DNA of 56,253 nt from Candidatus Hydrogenedens sp. (GCA_035361075.1 DAOSBX010000021.1:1-56253); one strand, 5' to 3'; positions 16,135 through 26,211 are shown, counted from the stretch's first letter. Program-made: numbers and translations. The notes: generated from the sequence alone by a model not told the origin.

Positions 16135-18816
16135 CTATTGAGCTAATGTAACATTCCAACCACGTGCTCCGAAAATTGGTTGTATATTTTCAGAAACCAC
16201 ATCCAGAGGTACCTTTGCTTGTATTACTACTTCTTCATCTGGACGCAGAACTATACCACCCTCTGACCAGTAGACACGGGGGAGTTCATACCCTGGTTTA
16301 TCAGGCAAGTATAATTCAGGAATAATCATAAATGCGATAGTATCCCCTTCATTTTTGATTTGTACGTTAAATAATCGTTCATTATTCGTTTTTAGTGCTT
16401 CTTGTCCTTTGAGACGAATCTGTGTTGGTGTTAACTCGTTTAACTTCGTAAAGTCAGCTACAGATTTTGGGCGAGTGTAAAATATTCCTTTGAGGTTATG
16501 GCCAGTGTCTCCTGGAATATCTGGCTTATCGGATAACCAATAAGTATTTCTTGAAATCAGTTGGTTGTTTTCATCAAAAAGTTGTAATCGTAAAAAGAAC
16601 ATGGGACTTCTTTGCTCTTTTGAGATATCTACTTCCATTACCTTTGTTTTTCCATCTTCGGCAACCTCGACAGCAGATTTATCCCTTGACCAGAAAATTT
16701 CACCATTCAAATAAAATGCTTCTGCTAAGACCTTCAAATTAGAGAACTTCTTTCGGTAGCTATTGACCAACCACACACATTCATCATCATAAGCAAAAAG
16801 GACATGTAATGGCTCGCATGCTTTTTTCGCCCCGTAATATGCGGATGTAGGCCGTAGGTACCAATCAACATAATGCCATGTAAGTGTGGCAGGCCAGGCA
16901 ACATCATACTTCCATGTTGTTATCCCTGTAGCTGAATATTTATTTCGTGCGTAAGCCTCAAACATCCCTCGAGCACTGTTATAATTCATTGTTTCCACTT
17001 TTTTGGAAAAGTCTTCTAAGTTATCTGCCTGTCCATAACAGCGGTTCATTGCCTCACGAATAGCATAGAAATATGTCCCTCCCTGAATTACAGTATGGAA
17101 TGACCACGCCTCTGTGTCGAGAGCAGGCCAGAGCTGGTCAGGGGGTAACATTTCCTTAATGCTCGTAGGCGAAGCGATAATTCCACCAATACCTCCTGAT
17201 TGTGCAAATCCCCATGCACCATCATGTGTCCTAAGATAATAATGTGATGGACTTGCATACGTCCAGAGTTCCCGAGTGCCTGTACGTGTTCCACCTGTAG
17301 AACGACGGGTAGTGGTAACAAATGTTCCAGAATGTGGTTGATAGGTTCTATGAAGTCTATGTTTTTCTATGAAGTCTTTATATGCAGTATCCAATTTATC
17401 TGATGGGAATGTTTCATCATGTCCAAGAAAGTGAACCAGACTGGGATGGCTCCGTATTCGTAACATCATGTCTTCAACACAACGAATAGCAAGGTCTTCA
17501 TCTAAAATAGTCCGCCCGAAAATCTGTTGTGTAACCATAACGCCATACTCATCGCACAAATCATAGAACAAATCCGTTTCACGAATTGAGAATCCTTCGG
17601 AACGAAGCATATTCAGTCCTGCTTCTCGGGCAAATCGGATAAGGGCTTCATAACGTGTACGTGTTAAACGTAATAGCATGTCAGAGGTCATCCATGCTCC
17701 ACCACGAATCAATATTTTTTCACCATTTACATAATAAGTTCGCCAATCCTCATTGTTTAGTTCTGTATATACATCACGAATTCCGAAACGGGTCTGGGCA
17801 ATATCAGAACACTGGTCATTTATAATGGCTTGTAGTGAAAGCTGATACAGATTTTGTTCTCCTAATGGAGCAGGCCACCAAATGCGAGGGGAGGTTATAT
17901 GGAGAATAGGATAATCGTGTGGGGTGAATATAATCTCACGTTTTTCTCCAGGTTTTAACTGAACCTTTTGTTCAAAAACACGGTCTTCAATTTGTCCTCT
18001 CACTGTTGTTTCAACTTCGTATGTCGTTAAATTAGTAGCCCAAACAGAAACCGTTAAATCAGCACTGTCCAGCGTTGGCAACGATAGTTTCGTTTCTACA
18101 TAAGGATGTCTTAGGGCAACCGCCCCTTGATTTTTTATATAAACTGCCTGCCATATTCCCATGTTTAAGTCTGGTGGTTGCGGATTGTGGTCGTCCCAAC
18201 CTGTTGTGGCTTCAATTTGTTTTGTATCGTAATCTTTTTCTGGCAATAATCCTGGGGGAGAGATTTTCAATGCTAAGGCATTTCGAGCACCATAGTTAAG
18301 GTCATTAGTCACAAGAAACTCAAATCTACGAAACATTCCCTTCACTTCGGAAGAGTCTGCTATTTTCTTTCCATTGAGCCAAACTTCTGCTTCGTAATTA
18401 ATTCCATCCAGATGAAGTGTGCATTCTTTTCCTTTCCACTCTTCAGGAACATCAAACTCCGTGCGATACCACCACGGGTCTCGAAAAGGACTATCTTTGG
18501 GCATAATTAACCACAGTCCATCCTGATAACCAGGCACATTCTTAAGATTTGTGCCATAATACAAATTTGGGTATACACCTGCATCTTCAAGAATAGCAAG
18601 CACAGTATTCGGGACTTGCGTTTTATACCAGCCATCTGTTGATTTACCCACTGTTGACCAGTAATCTCCCTGCTGTTCTAATCCCTTTGAACTTTGAACC
18701 TGCCATCCTTGGTGCAACGTTATTACATCACCAAACACAGACGGGATAGCAAGAATAAAGCTGATAATAAGTATTTGTCGTAATGTTCTTTTTTTTAGAT
18801 ATTTACTTGTTCTCAT
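16135..18816 (-). CDS. Secreted GH2-family protein, exo-beta-glucosaminidase/mannosidase-like, nucleophile apparently missing
   Basis: A signal peptide (about 1-29) is followed by the GH2 order: sugar-binding jelly roll (WYRTEF, DGINYEAEVWLNGKKI), immunoglobulin-like domain, TIM barrel (about 350-600) and C-terminal beta domains. The nearest pattern I know is exo-beta-D-glucosaminidase (GVYPNLYYGTNLKN and the final domains). The acid/base residue is likely Glu468 in FLGHDETFPSD. Where relatives have a Ser-Glu pair before a Gly-rich loop and LW, this protein has Gln-Ser-Gly-Gly (about 539-542), so the expected nucleophile Glu is absent. It may be inactive, use another residue, or have been misaligned by me. 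AAGGAG precedes the ATG, and the M20 gene follows by 33 bp. Confidence 0.85.
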   Translation of the reverse strand: MRTSKYLKKRTLRQILIISFILAIPSVFGDVITLHQGWQVQSSKGLEQQGDYWSTVGKSTDGWYKTQVPNTVLAILEDAGVYPNLYYGTNLKNVPGYQDGLWLIMPKDSPFRDPWWYRTEFDVPEEWKGKECTLHLDGINYEAEVWLNGKKIADSSEVKGMFRRFEFLVTNDLNYGARNALALKISPPGLLPEKDYDTKQIEATTGWDDHNPQPPDLNMGIWQAVYIKNQGAVALRHPYVETKLSLPTLDSADLTVSVWATNLTTYEVETTVRGQIEDRVFEQKVQLKPGEKREIIFTPHDYPILHITSPRIWWPAPLGEQNLYQLSLQAIINDQCSDIAQTRFGIRDVYTELNNEDWRTYYVNGEKILIRGGAWMTSDMLLRLTRTRYEALIRFAREAGLNMLRSEGFSIRETDLFYDLCDEYGVMVTQQIFGRTILDEDLAIRCVEDMMLRIRSHPSLVHFLGHDETFPSDKLDTAYKDFIEKHRLHRTYQPHSGTFVTTTRRSTGGTRTGTRELWTYASPSHYYLRTHDGAWGFAQSGGIGGIIASPTSIKEMLPPDQLWPALDTEAWSFHTVIQGGTYFYAIREAMNRCYGQADNLEDFSKKVETMNYNSARGMFEAYARNKYSATGITTWKYDVAWPATLTWHYVDWYLRPTSAYYGAKKACEPLHVLFAYDDECVWLVNSYRKKFSNLKVLAEAFYLNGEIFWSRDKSAVEVAEDGKTKVMEVDISKEQRSPMFFLRLQLFDENNQLISRNTYWLSDKPDIPGDTGHNLKGIFYTRPKSVADFTKLNELTPTQIRLKGQEALKTNNERLFNVQIKNEGDTIAFMIIPELYLPDKPGYELPRVYWSEGGIVLRPDEEVVIQAKVPLDVVSENIQPIFGARGWNVTLAQ

Positions 18817-18978
18817 AACACTCTCCTTTATCTTTATTTATGAGTATATTGAAAATCTACTTTTCTTTCAAATAGAGTTGACTAAGAAAATGAATTGTTA
18901 ATGTTTTTTTAGTTATACTTAAAACACTTTTTGAGTAAAACAAATAAACAAACCTTACAACAACAGGAGGGTATCCTT

Positions 18979-19725
18979 ATGGTAAATGAAGGTGTAATTA
19001 ATGCATGGCTTTATGGCACAGAGTGTAAAAGTGATTTGCCAAAACCTGCACGTCCTTTACATATCGTCTTGCTTGGAGCCCCAGGAATAGGTAAAGGGAC
19101 ACAGGCAGAGTTTTTGAGCAAGAAATATGGGGCTGTCCAGCTTTCAACTGGCGATGTATTTCGTGCTGCAAAAAACACACCTGCTGATTCGTTAAGCCCG
19201 GCAATGAAAGAAGCGATGGAAGCCATGAAAGCAGGTAAACTTGTCTCGGATGATACAGTGATTAATCTTGTTCGTGAACGGAAAAATTGTTTAAGTAGCG
19301 GTTATGGCTTTTTACTTGATGGTTTCCCGAGAACTGTGCATCAAGCAGAAGCATTAAAACAATTATTGGCAGAGTTAAATATTAAATTAGATGCGGTTCT
19401 AAATTACACATTAGATACTGAAGAAGTAGTTAAACGATTGAGTGGTCGGAGAACTTGCAAACAATGTAAAGGAACAGCACATATCATTTTTAACCCACCC
19501 AAGGTTGATGGTATTTGCGACAAATGTGGTGGCGAATTGTTTCAACGCGAAGATGACCAACCAGAAGCTATTCGTGTGCGATTAAAGACATACGAAGAAA
19601 GCACGGCTCCATTAGCGGATTATTATGAAAAAGAGGGGTTACTAATTACTATTTCTGCGGAAGGAACTCCCGAAGAAGTATTCCAAAAGACAGAGACCAT
19701 TTTGAAACAACGGCTCAACATATAA
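18979..19725 (+). CDS. adk: Adenylate kinase, zinc-type, with N-terminal extension
   Basis: Adenylate kinase interconverts ATP + AMP and 2 ADP. The P-loop is GAPGIGKGT (33-41), followed by STGDVFRAA, DGFPRT and a long LID. The LID has two cysteine pairs (CKQC and CDKC), which in this family hold a structural zinc. I start at the ATG at 18979 because AGGAGG lies eight bases before it; a TTG at 18931 in the same frame has no such site. Even so, about 27 residues precede the P-loop strand, longer than the few found in E. coli. The extension is polar and its role is unknown. It is a single gene, divergent from the GH2 gene. Confidence 0.95.
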   Translation: MVNEGVINAWLYGTECKSDLPKPARPLHIVLLGAPGIGKGTQAEFLSKKYGAVQLSTGDVFRAAKNTPADSLSPAMKEAMEAMKAGKLVSDDTVINLVRERKNCLSSGYGFLLDGFPRTVHQAEALKQLLAELNIKLDAVLNYTLDTEEVVKRLSGRRTCKQCKGTAHIIFNPPKVDGICDKCGGELFQREDDQPEAIRVRLKTYEESTAPLADYYEKEGLLITISAEGTPEEVFQKTETILKQRLNI

Positions 19726-19796
19726 CAATACCTATTTTATTATTGCCCAACATTTCTAAAATAAATGTTTCTATTTGCCAAACACGGAAGATGAAT

Positions 19797-20741
19797 TTAT
19801 AAGTTAAATAAATCTTTTGGCAAGTGAGTTGTTGTTTCTATTTCTATATTTAAACTTTTTTCTAATTCTGGATAATTCAATTCGTGATTATCTTTCAACA
19901 GGGGTGTTACCTTTGGCAAATAATCTAATATCTTGGCAAATCCCTGTGGATTATAAACGAATACTGGCAATCCCCTCATTAAAAGGTTTCGAGCCACACT
20001 AAGACTCCCTCCTGCATGGGAAGGTTGAAATACACAACCGACATGAGCAAGTGTTGCTATAAGTTGATTACGTCGGACAGCCTGTGATTTTAACCAATCG
20101 GCGTCAGGCAACCATGGGCTTATTAGTTGCATATTTCCATTCTGGATTCCTTCTTCCCACAACGGAGGTATGTTGAAACAAAAAATACCACAAGGAAGAA
20201 TAACACGTGTAAAACCACTTAAACTTAGGACTGTCTCATGTCCAATACAATCAACCCCTACTGCACCTCCAGAGATATGTGAAAAACTATGTTGAACAAA
20301 AAATTGAACCGTATCTGAAACCAGTTTTGCCATATATTGGGATGGTTTTGTTGTACCAACTACCGCAACGGTTTTTACAGTATTATCTAATGGAAACTTC
20401 CCCTTAAAGAACATTATAGGAGGTGCATCATTTCCGAGAGGTAACCATTGTTTTGGATACTTATCGGAGCCAATGTATGCAATAGACCAACCTTCTTCTA
20501 ATATTTTATTAAGATATATTTCTGTTTTTATGAATTCCTCTTTATCAAAAACAAGCCTCGTTTGTAAATAGTTATTACAATGTTGTCCTTCTCCATTCAA
20601 AAAACATAATACATTGTCTTCTCCCATTGATAACAAGGAATGAACTATTTTCCAGGATTGTCCTGTTTTTCTTAATAAAACCAGAAAAAAGCATGTTAGC
20701 CGTTTTGCTATGTCGGATGTCGAGAATGTGCTATAAATCAT
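19797..20741 (-). CDS. DprA/Smf-like Rossmann protein
   Basis: DprA loads RecA on incoming single-stranded DNA during transformation. Signature blocks are present in order: YPKQWLPLGNDAPPIMFFKGK, VAVVGTTKPS, then SGGAVGVDCIGHETVL (canonical form SGxAxGID), then RRNQLIATLAHVGCVFQP, and AGGSLSVARNLLMRGLPVFVYNPQ. No C-terminal winged-helix domain is obvious in the 314 residues, and the N-terminal 85 residues are diverged. So this may be a paralogue rather than the main DprA, or belong to the wider SLOG nucleotide-sensing group. The start is an ATG with a weak ribosome site. Convergent with adk, divergent from anmK. Confidence 0.75.
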   Translation of the reverse strand: MIYSTFSTSDIAKRLTCFFLVLLRKTGQSWKIVHSLLSMGEDNVLCFLNGEGQHCNNYLQTRLVFDKEEFIKTEIYLNKILEEGWSIAYIGSDKYPKQWLPLGNDAPPIMFFKGKFPLDNTVKTVAVVGTTKPSQYMAKLVSDTVQFFVQHSFSHISGGAVGVDCIGHETVLSLSGFTRVILPCGIFCFNIPPLWEEGIQNGNMQLISPWLPDADWLKSQAVRRNQLIATLAHVGCVFQPSHAGGSLSVARNLLMRGLPVFVYNPQGFAKILDYLPKVTPLLKDNHELNYPELEKSLNIEIETTTHLPKDLFNL

Positions 20742-20882
20742 AATAGAAGAATATTTCCTAATTTTTTATCAATAAAAATTTGAACTTAATGTTAAAAAGG
20801 TATATTATTTATAATAATGTCAACAAATAATATATTATAAAATATTATTATAGAAATAACTTTACATAAGGTGATATTACGT

Positions 20883-22043
20883 ATGTTTGACTTAAAAGCA
20901 CTTCAAGATAAAATTCCACGATATGTTGTTGGACTTGTCTCTGGAGCCTCATGTGATGGTATTGATGCGGTATTAGTTCGCCTAAAGGGTACAGGACCGG
21001 AGATGGCAATACGACTTCTTGCTTCAAATACATTTCCATATACAGAAGACATACGACTGGCATTATTATCGGAACATAAAACGGAACGTGAAGTATGCCA
21101 ATTAAACTTTCAGATAGGGGAATTGTTTGCCCAAGCAGGGTTAGAAATGATTAAGATTGCAAAGGAACAAAATTTTGATGTGGACTTAATTGCCTCTCAT
21201 GGACATACCATTGCACATTTAACACCCCCTACCTTTTCTAAGATTGGAACTTTGCAGATTGGTGAACCTGCAATTATTGCAGAACGTACAGGTTTGCCTG
21301 TTGTTTCTGATTTTAGAGCACGTGATATGGCAGCAGGTGGTCAAGGAGCGCCATTAATGCCCTATGCAGATTGGATTCTCTTTCGCCGTTCTAAAAGAAC
21401 TATTCTTTGTATTAATATTGGTGGGTTAGCAAATATGGCAGTAATCACACCTGAATTTGAAAATATCTTTGCTTTTGACACGGGTCCTGGAAACATGATT
21501 ATTGATTCAACAGTTCGACTGTTAACTCGTGGTGAAGAAAACATGGACAGGGATGGTCGAGCTGCAAAACATGGACAAGTTATTGATGAGTTTCTTGAGT
21601 ATTTGCTTGACCACCCCTTCTTCATTAAGGTTCCACCGAAAGCGGCGAGTCGAGAAGATTTTAGCGAAGAGGTTTATTTGCGTGATGCCCTTGCGAGTCG
21701 GAAGGAATACTCATTCGAAGACCTCGTTGCAACAGTAACAACAGTAGTAGTACGAACCATTGTCGATGCTTATGAAAGATTTGTAAAACCAAAATACGAA
21801 ATTGACCATGTGATTATTGGTGGTGGTGGAGCAAAGAATAAAACCATATTTAAGTGGATTGCACGTAGTTTTGCACCGATACCTGTATTTACCAGTGACC
21901 AGTATGGGATACCTAATTCGTGTAGGGAAGCACTTGCGTTCGCTATTCTTGGAAATGAAACTATCTGCGGAACACCTGCTAATATTCCTCAGGTAACAGG
22001 TGCATCACATCCTGTTATTTTAGGTAAAATAACCCCACCTTAA
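20883..22043 (+). CDS. anmK: Anhydro-N-acetylmuramic acid kinase
   Basis: AnmK cleaves and phosphorylates 1,6-anhydro-MurNAc to MurNAc-6-P in peptidoglycan recycling. The N-terminus GLVSGASCDGIDAVL fits the usual GLMSGTSxDGID phosphate-binding loop, with small changes. GHTIAHL, GEPAIIAERTGLPVVSDFRARDMAAGGQGAPL and CINIGGLANM follow, and FDTGPGNM is clear. Length (386) is normal. I start at the ATG at 20883, with AAGGTGA eight to nine bases before it, rather than the upstream GTG at 20871. The upstream 140 bp is very AT-rich and must hold divergent promoters for this gene and the DprA-like gene. Confidence 0.95.
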   Translation: MFDLKALQDKIPRYVVGLVSGASCDGIDAVLVRLKGTGPEMAIRLLASNTFPYTEDIRLALLSEHKTEREVCQLNFQIGELFAQAGLEMIKIAKEQNFDVDLIASHGHTIAHLTPPTFSKIGTLQIGEPAIIAERTGLPVVSDFRARDMAAGGQGAPLMPYADWILFRRSKRTILCINIGGLANMAVITPEFENIFAFDTGPGNMIIDSTVRLLTRGEENMDRDGRAAKHGQVIDEFLEYLLDHPFFIKVPPKAASREDFSEEVYLRDALASRKEYSFEDLVATVTTVVVRTIVDAYERFVKPKYEIDHVIIGGGGAKNKTIFKWIARSFAPIPVFTSDQYGIPNSCREALAFAILGNETICGTPANIPQVTGASHPVILGKITPP

Positions 22044-22063
22044 GAATACATAATTGTTGATAA

Positions 22064-23758
22064 TTAATCCTGAGTCACAGTTCGACGTAGAGTTAAAAGT
22101 TCCTTCATTACATTGGCGAGATTACCCTGATACTCTTTTGTTCCAAATGCATCATGCAATTGACGATACAGTTTATATAATTGATTATATATCTTTTGAT
22201 TTTCTGGGTTTGGAATGTATTTTGTAGATTGTACACCCGTCATAGCATCTACTGCTGTGGCAAAATTATCATGTCCACCGTTTTGACTACCTGCGACTAC
22301 CGAACCACAAATAGCAGAGCCTAAAGCACAGGTTTGTTGACTTCGAGATATTTCCATTGTTTTGCCCATGACATCCGCAAGGATTTGCATTACCAGCGGA
22401 TTTTTCATAGCGATACCTCCGCAATTAATAACCCGATTCGCTTTTAGCCCATATTCTTCAAATCGTTCCATAATAACCCGTGCTCCGAAGGCAGTCGCCT
22501 CAATCCATGCTCGGTATATTTCTGCAGGCTTTGTAATTAAAGTCAAGCCAAGAATCGCTCCTGTCAATTGTGGGTCTACTAAAACAGTACGATTCCCGTT
22601 GTGCCAATCCAACGCTAAAAGTCCTGTTTCTCCAGGTTTTAACTTTTCTGCTTCTTTAGTTAGTTGTTCATGGGAACCTTGGGTTGGTCCTCCAGGTTGG
22701 ATATATTGGACATACCAGTTATAAATATCTCCAAAGGCGGACTGTCCAGCTTCAAGACCGAACATACCTGGCAAGATAGATTCGGGGACAATCCCACATA
22801 AACCGGGGATATCCGGTAGTTGTTCCTCTAATGGAGCAACCATCATATCACAGGTAGATGTGCCTACAATTTTTGTTAGCACTCCTGGTGCAATACCACA
22901 ACCGACTGCACCTAAATGTGCATCAAACGCACCTACAGCCACAGGTATCCCTGGACGTAGGTCTAATTTTTCCGCCCACTCCTGTGTTAATTCACCTGCT
23001 TTATCTTTAACGCAATACAAAATGTCAGGCAACGTCTGACGTACCCGTGCCAACTCTGGGTCAAGTGACCCTAAAAAGGTCTCGTCTGGATAACCATTCC
23101 AAGCGGGATTTGCCATCGCTTTATGTCCTGCGGGACAGATACCTCGTTTTATCTTACTGGGATGAGATGTTCCAGTCAGAACAGCGGGAATCCAGTCAGC
23201 ACATTCAACCCATGTATAGGCTGAAGTAAATACATTCGGAGCAACTCTCCGACAGTGCAAGAGTTTTGACCAAAACCATTCTGAGGAATATGTTCCTCCA
23301 CATTTGGCAAGGAAATGTGGGCGTTGTTGTTTTGCCTGCTGTGTAATTTCATCTGCCTCTGCATACGAGGTATGGTCTTTCCAGAGCCATGCCATAGCGT
23401 TTGGGTCGTTAGCAAATTCAGGATGAAAGGCTAAAGGTATTCCTTCTTTATCCACAGGTAGTGGTGTACTTCCTGTCGTATCAACACCGATACCTATAAT
23501 AGTTCCTGGAGAAAAGCCTTTATGATTGTTTTTGGCATCCTCTATAGCCTTTTTAACTACAACTTCTAAACCTGTAAGATAATCTTCCGGGTGTTGACGT
23601 GCAAGATGGGGATCTTTGGCTGATAATATAATTCCTTGTTCGCCATGAGCATAGTTTACAACTGCAGTTCCTATCTCTTCGCCTGTCTGCACGTTTACTA
23701 TTAATGCACGAACTGAATTTGTTCCAAAATCCAAACCAAGTGCATAATTTTCTTTCAT
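22064..23758 (-). CDS. araB: Ribulokinase (FGGY family)
   Basis: FGGY kinases phosphorylate sugars; the pattern here is ribulokinase. GLDFGTNSVRALIV opens the protein, then an NTTGSTPLP-like core reads GVDTTGSTPLPVD. DPNAMAWLWKDHT, GGTYSSEWFWSK, GAFDAHLGAVG and GTSTCDMMVAP match AraB, which acts on L- or D-ribulose. The length (564) is typical. I start at the ATG at 23758 because AGGAG lies ten bases upstream; an ATG three codons earlier is too close to it. No isomerase or epimerase gene lies next to it, so it is an orphan kinase here. The cydB gene ends 87 bp upstream on the same strand. Confidence 0.92.
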   Translation of the reverse strand: MKENYALGLDFGTNSVRALIVNVQTGEEIGTAVVNYAHGEQGIILSAKDPHLARQHPEDYLTGLEVVVKKAIEDAKNNHKGFSPGTIIGIGVDTTGSTPLPVDKEGIPLAFHPEFANDPNAMAWLWKDHTSYAEADEITQQAKQQRPHFLAKCGGTYSSEWFWSKLLHCRRVAPNVFTSAYTWVECADWIPAVLTGTSHPSKIKRGICPAGHKAMANPAWNGYPDETFLGSLDPELARVRQTLPDILYCVKDKAGELTQEWAEKLDLRPGIPVAVGAFDAHLGAVGCGIAPGVLTKIVGTSTCDMMVAPLEEQLPDIPGLCGIVPESILPGMFGLEAGQSAFGDIYNWYVQYIQPGGPTQGSHEQLTKEAEKLKPGETGLLALDWHNGNRTVLVDPQLTGAILGLTLITKPAEIYRAWIEATAFGARVIMERFEEYGLKANRVINCGGIAMKNPLVMQILADVMGKTMEISRSQQTCALGSAICGSVVAGSQNGGHDNFATAVDAMTGVQSTKYIPNPENQKIYNQLYKLYRQLHDAFGTKEYQGNLANVMKELLTLRRTVTQD

Positions 23759-23844
23759 GGTCCTCATGCTCCTATCTTACAAAAACCTATTCTTATGTTG
23801 TTTTAAGTATATTACATTTTTGGTGGGTTCAATTTAAACCTGCC

Positions 23845-24849
23845 TTAGTAGGAAGTCTCGTCTAATTTGACAGGACCACGAAATACCCAATACACATAAC
23901 CTGTATATACAAGAACAATAGGCAAAACTGCTAATACAATTCCCAACATAATCGTCAATGTCTTCTGACTGGAAGCGGTATTGTAAATGTCCAGACTAAA
24001 AGCGGGATTTATAGAAGAACGGACTAAGTATGGAAACATATTTGAAGCAAAGATAAGAATTAGCATAAAAATGTAAGCCACATTAGAAAAAAAGCCTAAT
24101 TTACCCTCTTCTCTCCAACAATATAATAAAGTGAGAGCCAATGACAAAACAGCAAATAAACCAGCTATAGAAGTTAACAAATTAGGTCTTGCCCATGGAA
24201 CTGTGTAAAAACTAACTGACGTTAGTACAGCGAAAAGAATAAGGACTAAAAAACTTAATACTTTTGCTGTTTGTTTCATTTGGTAATTCAATTCACCTTC
24301 TGTTTTAAATTGAAGATAAAGTGAACCATGTAGGGCAAAAAGAACAATGACAAAAATACCAGTACACACTCCTATGGGATTTAGAAAAGAAAAGAAATTG
24401 CCAATATAAATTCCTTTTTCGTTAATAGCAATTCCTGTTATCGCATTTCCTCCTGCAACACCTAAGAGTAATGTTGCCACAAGACTTGAAATAGAAAATA
24501 AAAAATCCCAAATCCGTTTCCAGAATAGGGAATCAACTTTGCTACGGAATTCCAACGAAGCGGCACGGAAAATTAATGAACATAATAACAACATAAATGG
24601 TGTATAAAAGGCAGAAAATACAGTAGCATACGCTGTTGGAAATGCGGCAAATAAAGCCCCACCGAATGTAATTAGCCACACTTCATTGCCATCCCAAACG
24701 GGACCGATAGCGTTCATCATAATCCGTCTATGTTCATCTCTCTTTGTAAAAAGGTGAAGAATACCTACTCCTAAATCAAATCCTTCTAAAATTGCGTATG
24801 CAATAATTAGAACCGTTAACAATATAAACCAGATAACATTCAGTAGCAT
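23845..24849 (-). CDS. cydB: Cytochrome bd ubiquinol oxidase subunit II
   Basis: CydB supports the haem-bearing CydA subunit of the bd oxidase, which reduces oxygen to water with quinol at high affinity. The start AYAILEGFDLGVGILH, then GPVWDGNEVWLITFGGALFAAFP, and about eight to nine membrane segments match the family. The length (334) is slightly short of the E. coli protein. AGAGGAG precedes the ATG. It follows cydA with a 24-bp gap, so the pair is one transcript. Confidence 0.96.
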   Translation of the reverse strand: MLLNVIWFILLTVLIIAYAILEGFDLGVGILHLFTKRDEHRRIMMNAIGPVWDGNEVWLITFGGALFAAFPTAYATVFSAFYTPFMLLLCSLIFRAASLEFRSKVDSLFWKRIWDFLFSISSLVATLLLGVAGGNAITGIAINEKGIYIGNFFSFLNPIGVCTGIFVIVLFALHGSLYLQFKTEGELNYQMKQTAKVLSFLVLILFAVLTSVSFYTVPWARPNLLTSIAGLFAVLSLALTLLYCWREEGKLGFFSNVAYIFMLILIFASNMFPYLVRSSINPAFSLDIYNTASSQKTLTIMLGIVLAVLPIVLVYTGYVYWVFRGPVKLDETSY

Positions 24850-24873
24850 AATCTATCTCCTCTTCTGAAGAGT

Positions 24874-26211
24874 TTAGTGAGTTAGGACCTCAGGTCCCTT
24901 TTTGATTTTTTTCAATAAAAGAAATATATAAAGGATAAACAATACTGAGTATATTGTGGTAAACATTATCATCGAACCTAAAACTTGGCTTGCAGATACT
25001 CCAGGACTTATTCCATCCTTTGTACGTAGCAAATTTTGAACAATCCATGGCTGTCTACCCACTTCCGCTGCTATCCATCCGAGCATATTGGCAATATAAG
25101 GCAACGGAAATGAAAAAACAAAAATCCATAATAACCACCGATAATTAAACAGCGTGCCTCGCCACCATAAAAACATAGACAACGTTGTAAGAAGAATAAA
25201 AAACATACCTAACACTGCCATAATGTGAAAAGAAAAGAATGGCAGTGCTACTGGTGGTCGATCTTCAGGTGGAAATTGGTCTAAGGCTGTAACAGGCTTT
25301 GTAAAATCAAAATACACAAGGAAACTCAGGAATCCTGGGACGGCAACTCCATAATCGACACGTTGTGCCTGCTCATTTGGGATTCCGAATAAATAAAAGG
25401 GTGTACCTTCCCCAGTCGTCTTAAAATGCCCTTCAAATGCTGCCAATTTAGCGGGCTGATGTCTGGAAACTACAATGGCTTGATGATGCCCTGCTAATAA
25501 AACTAAATACGCACCTATGCATCCAAAAACCAATGCTACCTTTAAGGAATATTTAGCAAAGTTTTCATACTTGCCTTTCAATAAATAGTATGCAGATATA
25601 CTCATTACTACAAATGCAGAATTGACAATTGCACTAAAAATCACATGTGAGAACCTTCCTATTGTGGAGTAATTAAAGAACATTTGCCAAAAATTTGTAA
25701 TTTCTGCCCGTGGTCCTAAGGCTGTCTCTACAACATGATAACCTGCAGGCGTTTGTTGCCATGAGTTTGCCACGATAATCCAAAGAGCGGAGAGTGTTGC
25801 CCCTAATGCAACCATTAATGTAGCGAAAAAGTGCATCTTCTTCGAGACACGATTCCAACCAAATACTAAAATCCCTAAAAATGTAGATTCAAGGAAAAAT
25901 GAAATTAACGCTTCTGCTGCGAGAGGCGAACCAAACACATCTCCTACAAAACGTGAGTATTCTGACCAATTTGTACCAAATTCGAACTCCATTACAATCC
26001 CTGTTGTAACTCCCATAGCAAAAGTAATAGCGAATATTCCTGTCCAGAAACGGGACATTTTGTCGTAAAGGTCTTCTTCTGTTTTAAATCTCTTATAGGA
26101 CATAAAAGCCATAATCCAGCCCAAACCAATTGTTAACGGCGGGTAAAGATAATGGAATATTGCAGTTAGAGCAAATTGGATACGGGCAAGCATTAAAGCA
26201 TCATTAAGCAT
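24874..26211 (-). CDS. cydA: Cytochrome bd ubiquinol oxidase subunit I
   Basis: CydA carries haems b558, b595 and d in the inner membrane. His20 (FHYLYPPL) matches the b595 ligand, and GRFSHVIFSA holds the likely b558 histidine. The quinol loop includes KLAAFEGHF, with Lys and Glu placed as in the E. coli quinol site. GWIAAEVGRQPW matches the conserved C-terminal region. The quinol loop is short (445 residues overall), as in the short-Q-loop branch that includes many cyanide-insensitive enzymes. GAGG lies before the ATG. No cydX-like gene or cydDC transporter was seen nearby. Confidence 0.96.
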   Translation of the reverse strand: MLNDALMLARIQFALTAIFHYLYPPLTIGLGWIMAFMSYKRFKTEEDLYDKMSRFWTGIFAITFAMGVTTGIVMEFEFGTNWSEYSRFVGDVFGSPLAAEALISFFLESTFLGILVFGWNRVSKKMHFFATLMVALGATLSALWIIVANSWQQTPAGYHVVETALGPRAEITNFWQMFFNYSTIGRFSHVIFSAIVNSAFVVMSISAYYLLKGKYENFAKYSLKVALVFGCIGAYLVLLAGHHQAIVVSRHQPAKLAAFEGHFKTTGEGTPFYLFGIPNEQAQRVDYGVAVPGFLSFLVYFDFTKPVTALDQFPPEDRPPVALPFFSFHIMAVLGMFFILLTTLSMFLWWRGTLFNYRWLLWIFVFSFPLPYIANMLGWIAAEVGRQPWIVQNLLRTKDGISPGVSASQVLGSMIMFTTIYSVLFILYIFLLLKKIKKGPEVLTH

